A DNA stretch of 64,000 nucleotides. It comes from Cedecea davisae DSM 4568. GTDB lineage: Bacteria > Pseudomonadota > Gammaproteobacteria > Enterobacterales > Enterobacteriaceae. The stretch spans positions 4,084,626-4,148,625 of the forward strand of contig NZ_KE161030.1 of NCBI RefSeq assembly GCF_000412335.2. Reading direction: 5' to 3'. The notes beneath the pieces are model-generated. The model saw only the letters and a program-made list of their open reading frames with translations. It ran no database searches and was not told where the DNA came from. Shown in pieces: positions 17,768-27,319 of this stretch. A program made the translations under genes and the position numbers. The first letter of the stretch is position 1; the number at the start of each line of letters is the position of its first letter.

Positions 17768-18277
17768 ATGAACACCACTGCTCCGGTTGACGTGAAGCTC
17801 CAGCTGCGCCGGATTACCGCCGAAGATAATTCGGCCATCGCCCGGGTTATTCGTCAGGTTTCTGCCGAATACGGCCTGACCGCCGACAAAGGCTATACCG
17901 TTGCCGACCCTAACCTTGATGAGCTGTACCAGCTGTATAGCAAGCCTCAGCATGCTTATTGGGTCGTTGAGATTGATGGCGAAGTGGTGGGAGGCGGCGG
18001 CGTCGCCCCGCTGTCATGTAGCGAGCCGGATATCTGCGAGCTGCAAAAAATGTATTTCTTGCCGGTGGTTCGCGGTAAAGGGCTGGCGAAAAAGCTCGCG
18101 TTACAGGCGCTGGAGTTTGCCCGCGCCGAAGGGTTTACCCGCTGCTATCTGGAAACTACGGCATTTTTGAAAGAAGCCGTTGGCCTGTACGAGCATCTGG
18201 GGTTCGAGCATATTCCTGCTCCGCTCGGCTGTACCGGGCATGTGGACTGCGAAGTAACTATGCTCAAGGCGCTGTAA
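17768..18277 (+). CDS. yjgM: GNAT acetyltransferase YjgM
   Basis: A GNAT-fold N-acetyltransferase, about 169 residues; substrate unknown to me. The acetyl-CoA binding stretch [11 protein letters not shown] lies at about 102-112, and the ending [12 protein letters not shown] matches the E. coli protein. The ATG at 17768 (MNTTAPVD) agrees best with the E. coli N-terminus. In-frame ATGs at 17756 and 17765 are also possible and none has a strong ribosome-binding site. In E. coli it lies in the same valS neighbourhood. Confidence 0.88.
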   Translation: MNTTAPVDVKLQLRRITAEDNSAIARVIRQVSAEYGLTADKGYTVADPNLDELYQLYSKPQHAYWVVEIDGEVVGGGGVAPLSCSEPDICELQKMYFLPVVRGKGLAKKLALQALEFARAEGFTRCYLETTAFLKEAVGLYEHLGFEHIPAPLGCTGHVDCEVTMLKAL

Positions 18278-18323
18278 TCACAGCGCTTTCAATAGAAAAC
18301 AACGTTCTGCCGGGCTGCTGGCA

Positions 18324-18776
18324 TCAATGCAGCCAGTGCACGCCGTCTTCCGGCTGGAAATAACCGTTATAGCGCATCTGGAAGGCGTTAATCTCCGGCC
18401 AGTCTGGCTCTATTTCGCGCAGAAACCCCAACGCAAGGCGCACCTGAGCATCGGTCACCGGGGCCGCCAGCCTGGCCTTTTGCAGCCTACGGTGCCACTG
18501 CTGTAAATTTTGATCGCTGCCGTCCACAATCACGATTTGCCAGATAAGCAGGACCTGAGCCGCATTTTGCAGATGAGACTCATCGGGGCGATGCAAATAC
18601 TGCAAAAACGCGTCGCCTTGCGCTTTCCCCATCTGATCGATCATCGACTCAACCGGCACCACATCGATCCCCAGCCGCTCACTTAGCCGACGAATTGCCC
18701 GCCGGGAATGAGACGTAAGCACCCGAAACCCTACAACAAACACCACACACAGCGTAGCCAACATTAACCAAATCAT
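18324..18776 (-). CDS. yicN: DUF1198 membrane-anchored protein YicN
   Basis: A 150-residue protein of the DUF1198 (YicN) family, function unknown. One N-terminal membrane segment (MIWLMLATLCVVFVVGF) is followed by a soluble domain rich in helices (RRAIRRLSERLGI, NAAQVLLIWQIVIVD). The ATG at 18776 is chosen because it reproduces the E. coli YicN start; the frame stays open 17 codons further upstream without a better site. In E. coli yicN is close to uhpT, and it is close to uhpT here too, so the pair moved together. Confidence 0.85.
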   Translation of the reverse strand: MIWLMLATLCVVFVVGFRVLTSHSRRAIRRLSERLGIDVVPVESMIDQMGKAQGDAFLQYLHRPDESHLQNAAQVLLIWQIVIVDGSDQNLQQWHRRLQKARLAAPVTDAQVRLALGFLREIEPDWPEINAFQMRYNGYFQPEDGVHWLH

Positions 18777-18916
18777 GAAGTAAGATTCCCGACTGCCTAA
18801 GCTTATTTTGCCGTCAGCAACCGGCAATATTTTTTCATGGACTTCATGCAGTATACCGCAATCACTTTCCTCAGTAATACGCCAGACCTGCGCGCAATCT
18901 GGCGGGCAGCGGGCAT

Positions 18917-18941
18917 AAAAAAGCCCGGCGTTATGCCGGGC
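18917..18941 (-). terminator. uhpT terminator
   Basis: On the minus strand GCCCGGC-ATAAC-GCCGGGC is followed by six T, 22 bases past the uhpT stop. Confidence 0.92.
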
Positions 18942-18962
18942 AGTAAGTCACCAACAACACAC

Positions 18963-20354
18963 TTAAGCGATTTTAAGCTGCTGGATCTTTTTCTCACGGC
19001 GAATTTTGCGCTCTTCAAATACCGCGACTATTGCCATCAGCACGATACAGCCGATCGCTGCCGCATCCAGAGCGGCAAAGGTACCAGCCCAGCCGGTGAG
19101 GCCGAAGACCGGCGTGCCGTCGGCAATCATGCCCAGGCCAAGCTTGGCGAAGCTGTCGCCAATCAGGTAGGCGAAGGTGCCTTTGATGCCGTCCGCCGCG
19201 CCGATAGCTTTCTTCGGCACGAAGCCAACCGCCGCCACGCCAATCAGCAGCTGCGGGCCAAAGACCAGGAAGCCAAGAGCAAACAGCGAAGCCAGGTAAA
19301 CGTACTGGTTGCTGGCATGTTGGTACACGCCCAGGGTGGCGATAATCAGCGCCAGCGCAACGCAGGCAACCAGCGCACGGCGCCCGTTAGCCAGGTCCGA
19401 CAGCCAGCCCCACAGCAGCGTGCCCACCAGCGCGCCTACTTCAAACAGGGTGAAGCCCTGAATCGCCACTTCTTTGGAGAGCTTCAGCTCCTGGAAAGCG
19501 TACACGGTGGACCACTGGTCGATGCCGATGCGCACCACGTAAAGGAAGATGTTGGAGAAGCACAGCAGCCAGATAACTTTGTTCTTCAGCACGTACTCAA
19601 CGAAGATCTGCCATTTGGTCATGGAATTATCTTCGGCTTCTTTGTCTTCTTCGCTCACCTCTTCGCCAAACAGCTCTTCGGCGGTGCCGAGGCCATAAGA
19701 CTCAGGGGAGTCGCTGCCGTAACGCAGGGCAACAAAGCCGACGACCAGGGCGATAATGGACGGGAAGATAAACATCCCGATAACGTGGCCGTCAAACAGG
19801 TAGTTAGCGCCAAACAGGGCTACACCAGCCGCGCCCGCGCCGCCGAGGTTGTGGGAGATGTTCCACATGCCCAGATAGCTGCCGCGTTTACGGCGAGGCG
19901 TCCATTTGGTAATGGTTGAATAGCTGCACGACCCGCCGGTGCTCTGGAAGAAACCGCTCAGCGCGTAGAAGGCAATCATCAGGAACAGGCTAACCGAGCC
20001 AGCGCCCATGCTGGCGCTGAAGCCGAGCATACAGATGGCGGAGAGGATCAGCATAAACGGCAGGAACTGCTTGGTGTTTTTGCCGTCCGCATAATAAGAA
20101 ACCAGCGTTTTGCCCACGCCGTAGGTGATGGAGAATCCGAGGCCGATCATCCCCAGCTGCGTCATGCTCAGCCCGTAGGTTGAGATCATGTCGTTCTGCG
20201 CGATGTTGAAGTTTTTGCGGATCAGATACATCGTCAGGTAGCCGATGAAGACCACCAGGTACGACTGCATAAACGGTTTGAACCACATCTTGCGCCGCAC
20301 TTCGAGCGGCAGATCCAGGGTTGGCTTACGCACCTGGTTTAAAAAGGCCAGCAT
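18963..20354 (-). CDS. uhpT: hexose-6-phosphate:phosphate antiporter UhpT
   Basis: A 463-residue major facilitator superfamily transporter (organophosphate:phosphate antiporter family) that takes up glucose-6-phosphate and related esters in exchange for phosphate, and is the entry route for fosfomycin in E. coli. Twelve hydrophobic segments with the typical acidic central loop ([13 protein letters not shown], about 232-244). It lies downstream of uhpC, with its own promoter region in between and a terminator after it. Confidence 0.96.
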   Translation of the reverse strand: MLAFLNQVRKPTLDLPLEVRRKMWFKPFMQSYLVVFIGYLTMYLIRKNFNIAQNDMISTYGLSMTQLGMIGLGFSITYGVGKTLVSYYADGKNTKQFLPFMLILSAICMLGFSASMGAGSVSLFLMIAFYALSGFFQSTGGSCSYSTITKWTPRRKRGSYLGMWNISHNLGGAGAAGVALFGANYLFDGHVIGMFIFPSIIALVVGFVALRYGSDSPESYGLGTAEELFGEEVSEEDKEAEDNSMTKWQIFVEYVLKNKVIWLLCFSNIFLYVVRIGIDQWSTVYAFQELKLSKEVAIQGFTLFEVGALVGTLLWGWLSDLANGRRALVACVALALIIATLGVYQHASNQYVYLASLFALGFLVFGPQLLIGVAAVGFVPKKAIGAADGIKGTFAYLIGDSFAKLGLGMIADGTPVFGLTGWAGTFAALDAAAIGCIVLMAIVAVFEERKIRREKKIQQLKIA

Positions 20355-20392
20355 GGATGACTCCTGATTTGAATACCTGCTTGATGGCAGGC

Positions 20393-20450
20393 ATTGTAGA
20401 AATCAGCGCGTCAACTGGCCTGAGACAGCGTCCAGGCGCAACCAGGAATA
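20393..20450 (-). promoter_or_regulatory. uhpT promoter with UhpA-type half-sites
   Basis: On the minus strand a TACAAT -10 hexamer (20398-20393) lies about 40 bases before the uhpT ATG. Upstream are two CCTGG motifs spaced 10 bases apart (about 20446-20432) and a TCTCAGG motif (about 20425-20419). E. coli uhpT needs UhpA bound in this interval; assigning these motifs to UhpA is an inference. Confidence 0.5.
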
Positions 20451-20492
20451 TTTCTTAGTTTTGCCCTGTTTGGCACAAAAAGGTGAGATGCA

Positions 20493-21824
20493 TCACGCTT
20501 CACTGGCAGCACGCGGTGCCTGAGCGTTTAAGAACGGCAGCAGCAGCAGCGCCGAAATCCCGGCGGCGGTGGCGATAACCGCGAAAAACCCGCTCCAGTG
20601 CCAGATGTCGATAACCCTCGCCAGCGGCCAGCCGGAGAGCGATGCCCCAAGGTAAGCAAACAGCCCGACAAAGCCGGTTGCCGCGCCCGCAGCCTCTTTA
20701 TGCGAACACTCCGCCGCCGCCATGCCGATAAGCATCTGCGGGCCAAACACGAAGAAGCCGGTGGTAAAGAAGCAGGCGGCCTGCATCACGTAGCTGGCAA
20801 AAGGCATCAGCCACAGCGAGCCAACCGAGAGCAGAATACCGGCGGCAAAAATAAGGTTCATCGGCCCGCGGTTACCGTTAAACAACTTGTCCGACCCCCA
20901 GCCCGCCACCAGCGCGCCGATAAACCCGCCAAGTTCGAACATCGTCACCGCCGAGTTAGCCTTGACCAGCCCCACGCCGAGCGTCTCCGACATATAGAGA
21001 TTGCCCCAGTCGTTTATCGCCGCCCTCACCACGTACACCAGCACGTAGCACAGCGACAGCAGCCAGATGTACGGGTTCGCCAGCACATATTTATAGAGGA
21101 TCTCTTTGCGCGTTAGCCCCGCGCCTTCCTGCTGCTGAGCCATTTCCAGCTCGTCGTGCTGCCAGTCGCCCACGGCGGGCAGGCCAACGGTTTGGGGCCG
21201 GTCGCGCAGCCGCCAGCAGAGAAACAGCCCGGCAATAATCGCCAGGCAGCCGGCAATCATCATCCCAACGCGCCAGCCATAATTCATCGCCGCCGCACCG
21301 ATAATAATCGGAATAAGCGCCCCGCCCACGTTATGCGCCGTATTCCACACCGCCCACCAGCCGCCGCGCTCGCTGCGGGAGTACCAGGCCGTGAGCAATC
21401 TGGCGCAAACGGGCGAGCCCCAGCCCTGGAAGAACGCGTTAAGCGCCCACAGCAGGGCGAACGCCCATAGCGAAGTCGAGAAGCCGAACAGGATGTTGAC
21501 GATGCCGGTGGCAATCAGCCCCAGCCCCATAAAGTAGCGTGCGTTGGAGAAGTCGCTGACTATCCCTGAAAGAAACTTCGACAGGCCATAGGTCACGTAA
21601 AACAGCGTCGCCAGCAGGCCGATGTCGGTGCGCTCCATTACGCCGGTGGCGAGGATCTCCGGCGCTGCGGCGTTAAAGCTTTTGCGGGTGAAGTAAAACA
21701 GCGCGTAACCCAGCCAGATGGTTATCAGGATATGCCGCCGCCAGTAGCGATAGCGGGCGTCGATTTCATTTTTATCGCCCAGCAAAGGCGCGCTGGCCGG
21801 TACTTTCAGGAAACTCAACATCAT
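20493..21824 (-). CDS. uhpC: hexose-phosphate sensor/receptor UhpC
   Basis: A 443-residue membrane protein homologous to UhpT that senses external glucose-6-phosphate and works with UhpB to activate UhpA. Twelve hydrophobic segments; starts with tandem ATGs (21824 and 21821), and the GAGGGGCG upstream fits the second one as well as the first. It is 6 bases downstream of uhpB, so uhpA-uhpB-uhpC form one operon. Confidence 0.95.
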   Translation of the reverse strand: MMLSFLKVPASAPLLGDKNEIDARYRYWRRHILITIWLGYALFYFTRKSFNAAAPEILATGVMERTDIGLLATLFYVTYGLSKFLSGIVSDFSNARYFMGLGLIATGIVNILFGFSTSLWAFALLWALNAFFQGWGSPVCARLLTAWYSRSERGGWWAVWNTAHNVGGALIPIIIGAAAMNYGWRVGMMIAGCLAIIAGLFLCWRLRDRPQTVGLPAVGDWQHDELEMAQQQEGAGLTRKEILYKYVLANPYIWLLSLCYVLVYVVRAAINDWGNLYMSETLGVGLVKANSAVTMFELGGFIGALVAGWGSDKLFNGNRGPMNLIFAAGILLSVGSLWLMPFASYVMQAACFFTTGFFVFGPQMLIGMAAAECSHKEAAGAATGFVGLFAYLGASLSGWPLARVIDIWHWSGFFAVIATAAGISALLLLPFLNAQAPRAASEA

Positions 21825-21830
21825 CGCCCC

Positions 21831-23336
21831 TCAGACGTATCGCAACGGCAGGCTGACGCTGACGCGCGTGCCGTGAGTGCAGGAAATAGCCAGGGTGCCG
21901 CCCAGCGCCGTCACGCGTTCGCGCATCCCGAGAAGCCCAAAGCCCTGCTGCCCCGAGCCGGGCGGCAGGCCGCTGCCGTCATCTTCAATCACCAGCATCA
22001 GCCACTCTTCCTGACGCCAGCCCTGGAGCGTGACCGCGCTGGCGCTGGCGTGTTTGACGATGTTGTTCAGCCCTTCCTGGCAAACCCGGAACAACGTAAC
22101 GCGCTGCCCCTCGCTGAGCATCTGCTCGTCAATTTGCCAGTCGAGATGGCTGACTATGCCCCGGCTTTCCAGCTCCATTTCGCGCAGCAGGGAGCGCACC
22201 GCCTGTTCGAGGGAGAGATCGTCCAGCTGGCGCGGTCGCAGCCGCCCGAGCAGGCGGCGTACCGAGTCATAAACGCCCAGCGAGAGCTGTTCGATATGTG
22301 CCCCGCTGCGTTTCACGCCATCGTTTTCCGGGGCCTGGCGCTGCATTATTCCGGCCTGGGTGCGGATAGCCGTGATCGTCTGACCAATATCGTCGTGCAG
22401 CTCGCGAGCCACTTCCCGGCGCACGCTCTCTTCGGTTTCCAGCAGCCGCTCGGCAAGGCGGCGGTTGCGGGCAAGCTCGGTTTGCAGCGACTGGTTCAGC
22501 TCGCGCAGGCGCTGGATCCCCGCCCCCAGCAGCAGCCCGGTGAGGCTTTGCGCCAGCAGCGACAGCAGAAGATCGACCGGGTGATCGTGCCAGGTCTGGC
22601 TGGCGATTAAAGCAATGGCGTTCATCAGGGTGGCAATAAGCGCCCCCTGCCAGCCGTAGTGCCAGGCCAGGGCGATAATCGGCAGCGCAAGGCAGAACGG
22701 CGTAAAGCGAGAAAGCTCGGCTGGCAGCCCCAGCTGAAGCCAGAGGCTGACGGCGAATAACAGCAGATACCAAATCAGATGGCGACCGCGCCAGTTCACC
22801 GGCTGGGAAACCAGCGCCGGGCCAAGCGGCTGCCAGACGGTGCTGGTGAGGTAGTGCCAGATAACCAGGCAGGTCGGGGCCAGCGTCAGGCCGCCGGTCA
22901 GGGTTAACAGCAGGGCGTTCAGGGATTCATGCCCCCGCCCAATCCACGGCAAAGATTGCAGCAGCGCGGCGGCGATAAGCGCTCCGCCCTGGCGCAGCAA
23001 AGTCCGCCAGTCTCGCTGGTGGCGATAGCGGGAGATAAGCGCCACGGGCAGCAGGGTCAGCACGCCTCCGGCCATCAGCAGCGGCAGGTGCGCCAGCGCC
23101 ACTTCCTGAGCCAGCCAGCCCAGCATCAGCCATTCCGCACCGAGCAGTACCGGCCAGTAGCCACGCGGGCATTGCAGCATCAGGCCCAGACGCAGGCCAA
23201 AGGGAAACAGCAGCACCGCCAGTTCGGGTCTTACCACTAAATGCAGGCTGATGCTCCACAGGCAGAACCACGCGGCGGAGAAGATAAAAAAGCTGGCGAT
23301 AACGGCTATCAGCCGCGAGAAGAAAGACTGCATCAC
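21831..23336 (-). CDS. uhpB: sensor histidine kinase UhpB
   Basis: A 501-residue membrane histidine kinase. About eight hydrophobic segments (MASE1-type region) fill the first ~270 residues; then a HisKA_3 dimerisation domain with the phospho-accepting His in [11 protein letters not shown] (about 313-323) and an HATPase domain with DDGSGLPPG and GLLGMRERV near the C-terminus. It phosphorylates UhpA when UhpC reports glucose-6-phosphate. Its ATG overlaps the uhpA stop by 4 bases. Confidence 0.95.
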   Translation of the reverse strand: MMQSFFSRLIAVIASFFIFSAAWFCLWSISLHLVVRPELAVLLFPFGLRLGLMLQCPRGYWPVLLGAEWLMLGWLAQEVALAHLPLLMAGGVLTLLPVALISRYRHQRDWRTLLRQGGALIAAALLQSLPWIGRGHESLNALLLTLTGGLTLAPTCLVIWHYLTSTVWQPLGPALVSQPVNWRGRHLIWYLLLFAVSLWLQLGLPAELSRFTPFCLALPIIALAWHYGWQGALIATLMNAIALIASQTWHDHPVDLLLSLLAQSLTGLLLGAGIQRLRELNQSLQTELARNRRLAERLLETEESVRREVARELHDDIGQTITAIRTQAGIMQRQAPENDGVKRSGAHIEQLSLGVYDSVRRLLGRLRPRQLDDLSLEQAVRSLLREMELESRGIVSHLDWQIDEQMLSEGQRVTLFRVCQEGLNNIVKHASASAVTLQGWRQEEWLMLVIEDDGSGLPPGSGQQGFGLLGMRERVTALGGTLAISCTHGTRVSVSLPLRYV

Positions 23337-23923
23337 CAGCCGTCGAACAGGCGGCGAGCCAGCGCTACGTCGTTGCTGACGTCGAGTTTTTCCATCAGAT
23401 TTGCGCGGTGAACGTGTACCGTTTTCGGCGACAGTCCGAGCTCGGTGGCTATTTCTTTCACCGCCATGCCCTGGGCCAGTTTTTCTGCCACCTGGCGTTC
23501 GCGCTTAGTCAGCGGGTCCTGCCGTCCGGCGGCCAGCTTCATGGCAATGTCCGGCGTCAGGTAGCAGCCGCCGGTCGCTACGGTGTGCACCGCCGCAATC
23601 AATTCGTCCGGGCTACAGCGTTTGGATAAAAAGCCGCGCGCCCCGGCGTTAAGCGCCTGTTCCACCAGCGCCGGGCTGTCGTGAACCGACAACATAATAG
23701 TCGCCATGCCCTTCGGCAGTTGGGCGAGAAGCTCAAGCCCGGAAACATCCGGCATCGAAATATCGCAGATGCAGACCTGAACGCCCTGCCCCGGCAGCCC
23801 GGCCAGCGCCTCGCGGCCCGAGCCAAACTCGGCCACAACCTGAAAATCCGCCTCCAGCCCAAGCAGTTGGGCAAAGCCGGAGCGGACGATAAGGTGATCG
23901 TCGATAAGGGCGATGGTAATCAT
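23333..23923 (-). CDS. uhpA: response regulator UhpA
   Basis: A 196-residue NarL/FixJ-type regulator. The receiver domain has DD (9-10), the phosphorylated Asp in CDISMPD (about 54) and a late Lys; the C-terminal LuxR-type helix-turn-helix shows [22 protein letters not shown] (about 137-158 region). Activates uhpT in response to UhpB. First gene of uhpABC. Its coding frame ends in a 4-base overlap with uhpB. Confidence 0.96.
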   Translation of the reverse strand: MITIALIDDHLIVRSGFAQLLGLEADFQVVAEFGSGREALAGLPGQGVQVCICDISMPDVSGLELLAQLPKGMATIMLSVHDSPALVEQALNAGARGFLSKRCSPDELIAAVHTVATGGCYLTPDIAMKLAAGRQDPLTKRERQVAEKLAQGMAVKEIATELGLSPKTVHVHRANLMEKLDVSNDVALARRLFDGW

Positions 23924-24014
23924 GGCGCGTTCCAGGAAGGTAAAAAAACGCGCTTACCTTAGCGATAAGCGCGTTGCTGTTCAAGCCTTAAGCGATTTGT
24001 GCTGCGCCCGAAGG

Positions 24015-24839
24015 CTATTCCCCGGCTACGGACAGGCGAATAATGCCTGCCGCTCTGGCCGGTGGCAGTTGCAGAACGTTGCGCCACAGTTCCTGAACCT
24101 GATCGCAGACGATGCCCTCCTGGCCCACCGCTTTGTGCGGGTCAGACATCAGATGCAAATCGCCGCCGTAGCGCTTCATCAGCTGCTGGACTATCGGCTG
24201 GATATCCTGCCTGGCCTGCTGGCGCTCGGCGTCGGTTACAGTGTGTTTTTCAGGACCGTAGGCGGAGCGCATCATGGCGGCATCTACTTCCATACGGCGC
24301 ATCGTGACCTCGCGCGGCAGAAGCCTCATCGAGTTGATACCGCCCTTCACATCCGGGAACAGGAAGCGGAAGCAGGCCTCGTTGCTGCTCTTTTGCACCA
24401 TCGCCGTTTGCTGCATATTGATTTGCATAAACGCCACCACGTTTTCATCGGCGGCATTTTGCAGACGCTTCATCTCCACGGCGAGGATTTGCGGCTGGAT
24501 AGTGTCAATCACCTGCTGCTCGGTTTTCCCCTGCTTATGCATCTCAATCGCCTGCTGGCGAATAGACATCCACAGCGCCGGTTCCTGCTCCTTCAGCACC
24601 TGGTAGACCGGCATCTGGTTCATCGCGGCATCAAGCCCGGCCAGCTCGCTCTGCGAAGATCCGGCCTTTTCACGCGGGATCAGGTATTTAACGTCGAAAA
24701 TATTCCACGCCATAATAGCGACCAGCGCAATCGCGACGGCACCGGCCTTCCCCACCCAGCCTTTCTTGCGAAAAACGCCGACCACTACGGCAATTGTCGC
24801 GCCGACATAGCCTGCAATAATGACGTGGGTCCAGTTCAT
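24015..24839 (-). CDS. hypothetical membrane-anchored protein in the miaE operon (274 aa)
   Basis: I do not recognise this family. Two hydrophobic segments stand at the N-terminus (about 5-22 and 31-48), followed by about 220 mostly helical residues, likely outside the membrane. Conserved-looking features are scarce: one Cys in SNEACFRFLFPDV (about 155) and one in GIVCDQVQELWR (about 249), which could pair if the domain is periplasmic. It starts 12 bases after the miaE stop on the same strand, and uhpA follows after about 90 bases. It separates the uhp block from miaE-rraB. Base composition is like the neighbours. Coding is well supported by length and spacing; function is unknown. Confidence 0.8.
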   Translation of the reverse strand: MNWTHVIIAGYVGATIAVVVGVFRKKGWVGKAGAVAIALVAIMAWNIFDVKYLIPREKAGSSQSELAGLDAAMNQMPVYQVLKEQEPALWMSIRQQAIEMHKQGKTEQQVIDTIQPQILAVEMKRLQNAADENVVAFMQINMQQTAMVQKSSNEACFRFLFPDVKGGINSMRLLPREVTMRRMEVDAAMMRSAYGPEKHTVTDAERQQARQDIQPIVQQLMKRYGGDLHLMSDPHKAVGQEGIVCDQVQELWRNVLQLPPARAAGIIRLSVAGE

Positions 24840-24851
24840 ACAACATCCTTC

Positions 24852-25613
24852 TTAGTCTGCGGGCACCCCGCTGTGGAAGCGAAACTCTTCGTCGCGGCTC
24901 TGGATAAGCCGGGCTTCTACTTCGCCAAAAAAACCAATACGTTCGCTGATGTCGTTTCCGGCAATGTGCTCCGCCAGGCTTAAATAATCCTGATAGTGAC
25001 GGGCCTCAGAACGCAGCAGCGACAGGTAAAAACGCTGTAGCTCATCGTCAAGGTGCGGCGCCAGGGCGGCAAATCGCTCGCACGATCGCGCTTCGATATA
25101 GGCTCCGCAGATAAGCTTGTCCACCAGCATCAGCGGTTCGTGGGTGCGGGTTTCGCTCAACAAACCTTTAGCATAGCGACTGGCGGTAATTTTCACGTAC
25201 GGAATGTTACGGGCAATCATGATTTCCCGCACCTGCCAGAAATGGTGCAGCTCTTCTTTAATCAGCAGTACCATGCTGTCGATAAGCTGCTGCCCCCAGG
25301 GGCTTTGCGTTTTTGGCATCACGCTTTTGCCAATCCCTTTGTGGATAGACAGAAAGTCCGGCTCGTCGCCGTCGCGGAAGGTAAAGGCTTCGTAGGGCTG
25401 TAGCCAGGCCAGCAGCGCCTGCGAGCTTTCTTTATCGGCAACATATTTGCGGATCAGCAGCATCGCGGTTTGCGCGGCTTTGAGTTCGCAGACCATGTGG
25501 TCGGTCAGCAGCAGCGGCAAATTTTCGGGCTGGCGGGCTTTTTCAGTCCACGCATCGGGAGTCGGACAGTGCAGGAATTGCTTAACGGGGGAGAGGAGTT
25601 GCTGGTAGTTCAT
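24852..25613 (-). CDS. miaE: tRNA-(ms2io6A)-hydroxylase MiaE
   Basis: A 253-residue non-haem diiron monooxygenase that hydroxylates the isopentenyl group of ms2i6A37 in tRNAs reading UNN codons. It is present in Salmonella and absent from E. coli K-12. The diiron ligands are visible in KEELHHF (about 129-135), EARSCERF (about 181) and SEARHYQDY (about 211). The ATG at 25613 is chosen: AGGATAT precedes it and the start MNYQQLLSP fits the family. It follows rraB and probably shares a transcript with the hypothetical gene downstream. Confidence 0.95.
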   Translation of the reverse strand: MNYQQLLSPVKQFLHCPTPDAWTEKARQPENLPLLLTDHMVCELKAAQTAMLLIRKYVADKESSQALLAWLQPYEAFTFRDGDEPDFLSIHKGIGKSVMPKTQSPWGQQLIDSMVLLIKEELHHFWQVREIMIARNIPYVKITASRYAKGLLSETRTHEPLMLVDKLICGAYIEARSCERFAALAPHLDDELQRFYLSLLRSEARHYQDYLSLAEHIAGNDISERIGFFGEVEARLIQSRDEEFRFHSGVPAD

Positions 25614-25661
25614 GGCGATATCCTGAAGCGCAGCGGCTGAATGCCGCTGCACCGCTTACTT

Positions 25662-26087
25662 TTAGTGGCGCACGCCGTCGTCGTCTTCGTCCAGAAGATC
25701 TTCGTCGTCGCCTTCTTCGCCGTCTTCACCGTTCGGATCTTCGAAGTAAGTGCCCCAGCCGTCGTAATCCACGCCGAATTTTTCCGCCAGGTTCATCAGT
25801 TGCTCAACCTGAGCATCAATCAGCTCGCGGTTCAGCGCACATTCGCTAAGGATATCGCAGCAGATGACGGTATCGCCCTCTTCCACTTCCAGCTCTTCAG
25901 GATCGGTGACTTCGTAGCCCAGCTTGAAAGCTTCAACGGCCGCTTTCTCCAGGGTTTCAAAATCATCTGCAGAAAGGTGATGCTCGATGGTGTACAGCGC
26001 GTCAGGATCGCTGCCGTCATCCAGCAGTTCTTCAATGATTAAGCGAGTTTCTTCGCGTTGTTCTTCCAGCTGTTCTGGATTTGCCAT
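25662..26087 (-). CDS. rraB: ribonuclease E inhibitor RraB
   Basis: A 141-residue acidic protein that binds RNase E and changes degradosome composition, slowing decay of some mRNAs. The C-terminus is strongly acidic ([10 protein letters not shown] region). The ATG at 26087 is preceded by GAGGAAAGGG at good spacing, and the start [10 protein letters not shown] matches the family; the frame is open further upstream into the argI promoter. It diverges from argI as in E. coli. Confidence 0.95.
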   Translation of the reverse strand: MANPEQLEEQREETRLIIEELLDDGSDPDALYTIEHHLSADDFETLEKAAVEAFKLGYEVTDPEELEVEEGDTVICCDILSECALNRELIDAQVEQLMNLAEKFGVDYDGWGTYFEDPNGEDGEEGDDEDLLDEDDDGVRH

Positions 26088-26184
26088 GGCCCTTTCCTCA
26101 AATAAGTCGGCAGATACTCTCATTTTCACACACGCCGGGGTTTGCCTCCACCTTTCATCGCAAAGTTTTAACGCCCGGGGTTGC

Positions 26185-26224
26185 AATTGAATATTCATAC
26201 ATATAAATTGAATTTTAATTCAAT
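26185..26224. promoter_or_regulatory. two ARG boxes upstream of argI
   Basis: TTGAATATTCATA (box within 26185-26202) and ATTGAATTTTAATTCAAT (26207-26224), both close to the TGAAT-WWWW-ATTCA consensus and spaced by about 3 bases, the usual arrangement for an ArgR hexamer. Confidence 0.85.
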
Positions 26225-26250
26225 AAAGGCTTCTGCCATGCGAGGAAAAA

Positions 26251-27255
26251 ATGAGTCACTTTTATCAGAAAAATTTTCTTAAGCTGCTCGATTTTACGCC
26301 TGCCCAGCTCCATGAACTGTTGGCCCTGGCCGCTAAGCTGAAAAACGACAAGAAAAAAGGAACTGAAACTCAGAAGCTTACTGGGAAAAACATCGCGCTC
26401 ATCTTCGAAAAAGATTCGACCCGAACTCGCTGCTCTTTCGAAGTTGCCGCTTTTGACCAGGGCGCTCGCGTCACTTATCTCGGCCCAAGCGGCAGCCAAA
26501 TTGGGCATAAAGAATCAATTAAGGATACCGCACGGGTGCTGGGGCGCATGTATGACGGCATTCAGTATCGCGGCTATGGTCAGGAAATAGTTGAAACCCT
26601 GGCGAGCTACGCCGGTGTACCGGTGTGGAACGGCCTGACCAATGAATATCATCCCACCCAGCTGCTGGCGGATTTATTGACCATGCAGGAGCATCTGCCG
26701 GGGAAAAGCTTTAACCAGATGACGCTGGTTTACGCCGGGGATGCACGTAACAACATGGGTAACTCGATGCTGGAAGCCGCCGCGTTGACAGGGCTGGACT
26801 TGCGCCTTGTGGCCCCTGAAGCCTGCTGGCCCGACGCAAATCTGGTGGCAGAGTGCAAAGCGCTGGCCGCCCAAACCGGCGGTAAAATCACCCTCACGGA
26901 AGATATTGCCGCAGGCGTAAAAGGTGCCGACTTTATCTATACCGACGTTTGGGTGTCGATGGGTGAAGCCAAAGAGAAGTGGGCCGAACGTATCGCCCTG
27001 CTTCGCCCTTACCAGGTCAACGGCGAAATGCTGGCGCTCACCGGCAACCCGCAGGTGAAGTTCCTGCACTGCCTGCCTGCCTTCCATGACGACCAGACCA
27101 CGCTCGGCAAGCAAATGGCCCAGGAGTACGACCTGCACGGCGGTATGGAAGTTACCGACAAAGTATTCGAATCCTCCCACAGCGTGGTGTTTGACCAGGC
27201 AGAAAACCGCATGCACACCATCAAGGCGGTGATGGTCGCCACGCTGGCTGAATAA
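26251..27255 (+). CDS. argI: ornithine carbamoyltransferase, biosynthetic (ArgI)
   Basis: A 334-residue enzyme that makes citrulline from ornithine and carbamoyl phosphate in arginine synthesis; cytoplasmic trimer. The carbamoyl phosphate loop STRTR (about 56-60), HPTQ (about 134-137), the ornithine loop with VSMGE, and HCLPAF (about 273-278) are all present. Closest to E. coli ArgI through most of its length. GAGG lies 6 bases before the ATG. The two ARG boxes upstream mark this copy as the arginine-repressed one, in contrast to the second copy in the arc operon. Confidence 0.96.
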   Translation: MSHFYQKNFLKLLDFTPAQLHELLALAAKLKNDKKKGTETQKLTGKNIALIFEKDSTRTRCSFEVAAFDQGARVTYLGPSGSQIGHKESIKDTARVLGRMYDGIQYRGYGQEIVETLASYAGVPVWNGLTNEYHPTQLLADLLTMQEHLPGKSFNQMTLVYAGDARNNMGNSMLEAAALTGLDLRLVAPEACWPDANLVAECKALAAQTGGKITLTEDIAAGVKGADFIYTDVWVSMGEAKEKWAERIALLRPYQVNGEMLALTGNPQVKFLHCLPAFHDDQTTLGKQMAQEYDLHGGMEVTDKVFESSHSVVFDQAENRMHTIKAVMVATLAE

Positions 27256-27282
27256 TTTATTCGCTCTAAGGGTTATTCCCTG

Positions 27283-27319
27283 GCCCCTCCGACGTCACCT
27301 CGTCTGAGGGGCTTTTTTT
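27283..27319 (+). terminator. argI terminator
   Basis: GCCCCTC (27283-27289) pairs with GAGGGGC (27306-27312), followed by seven T. Confidence 0.88.
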
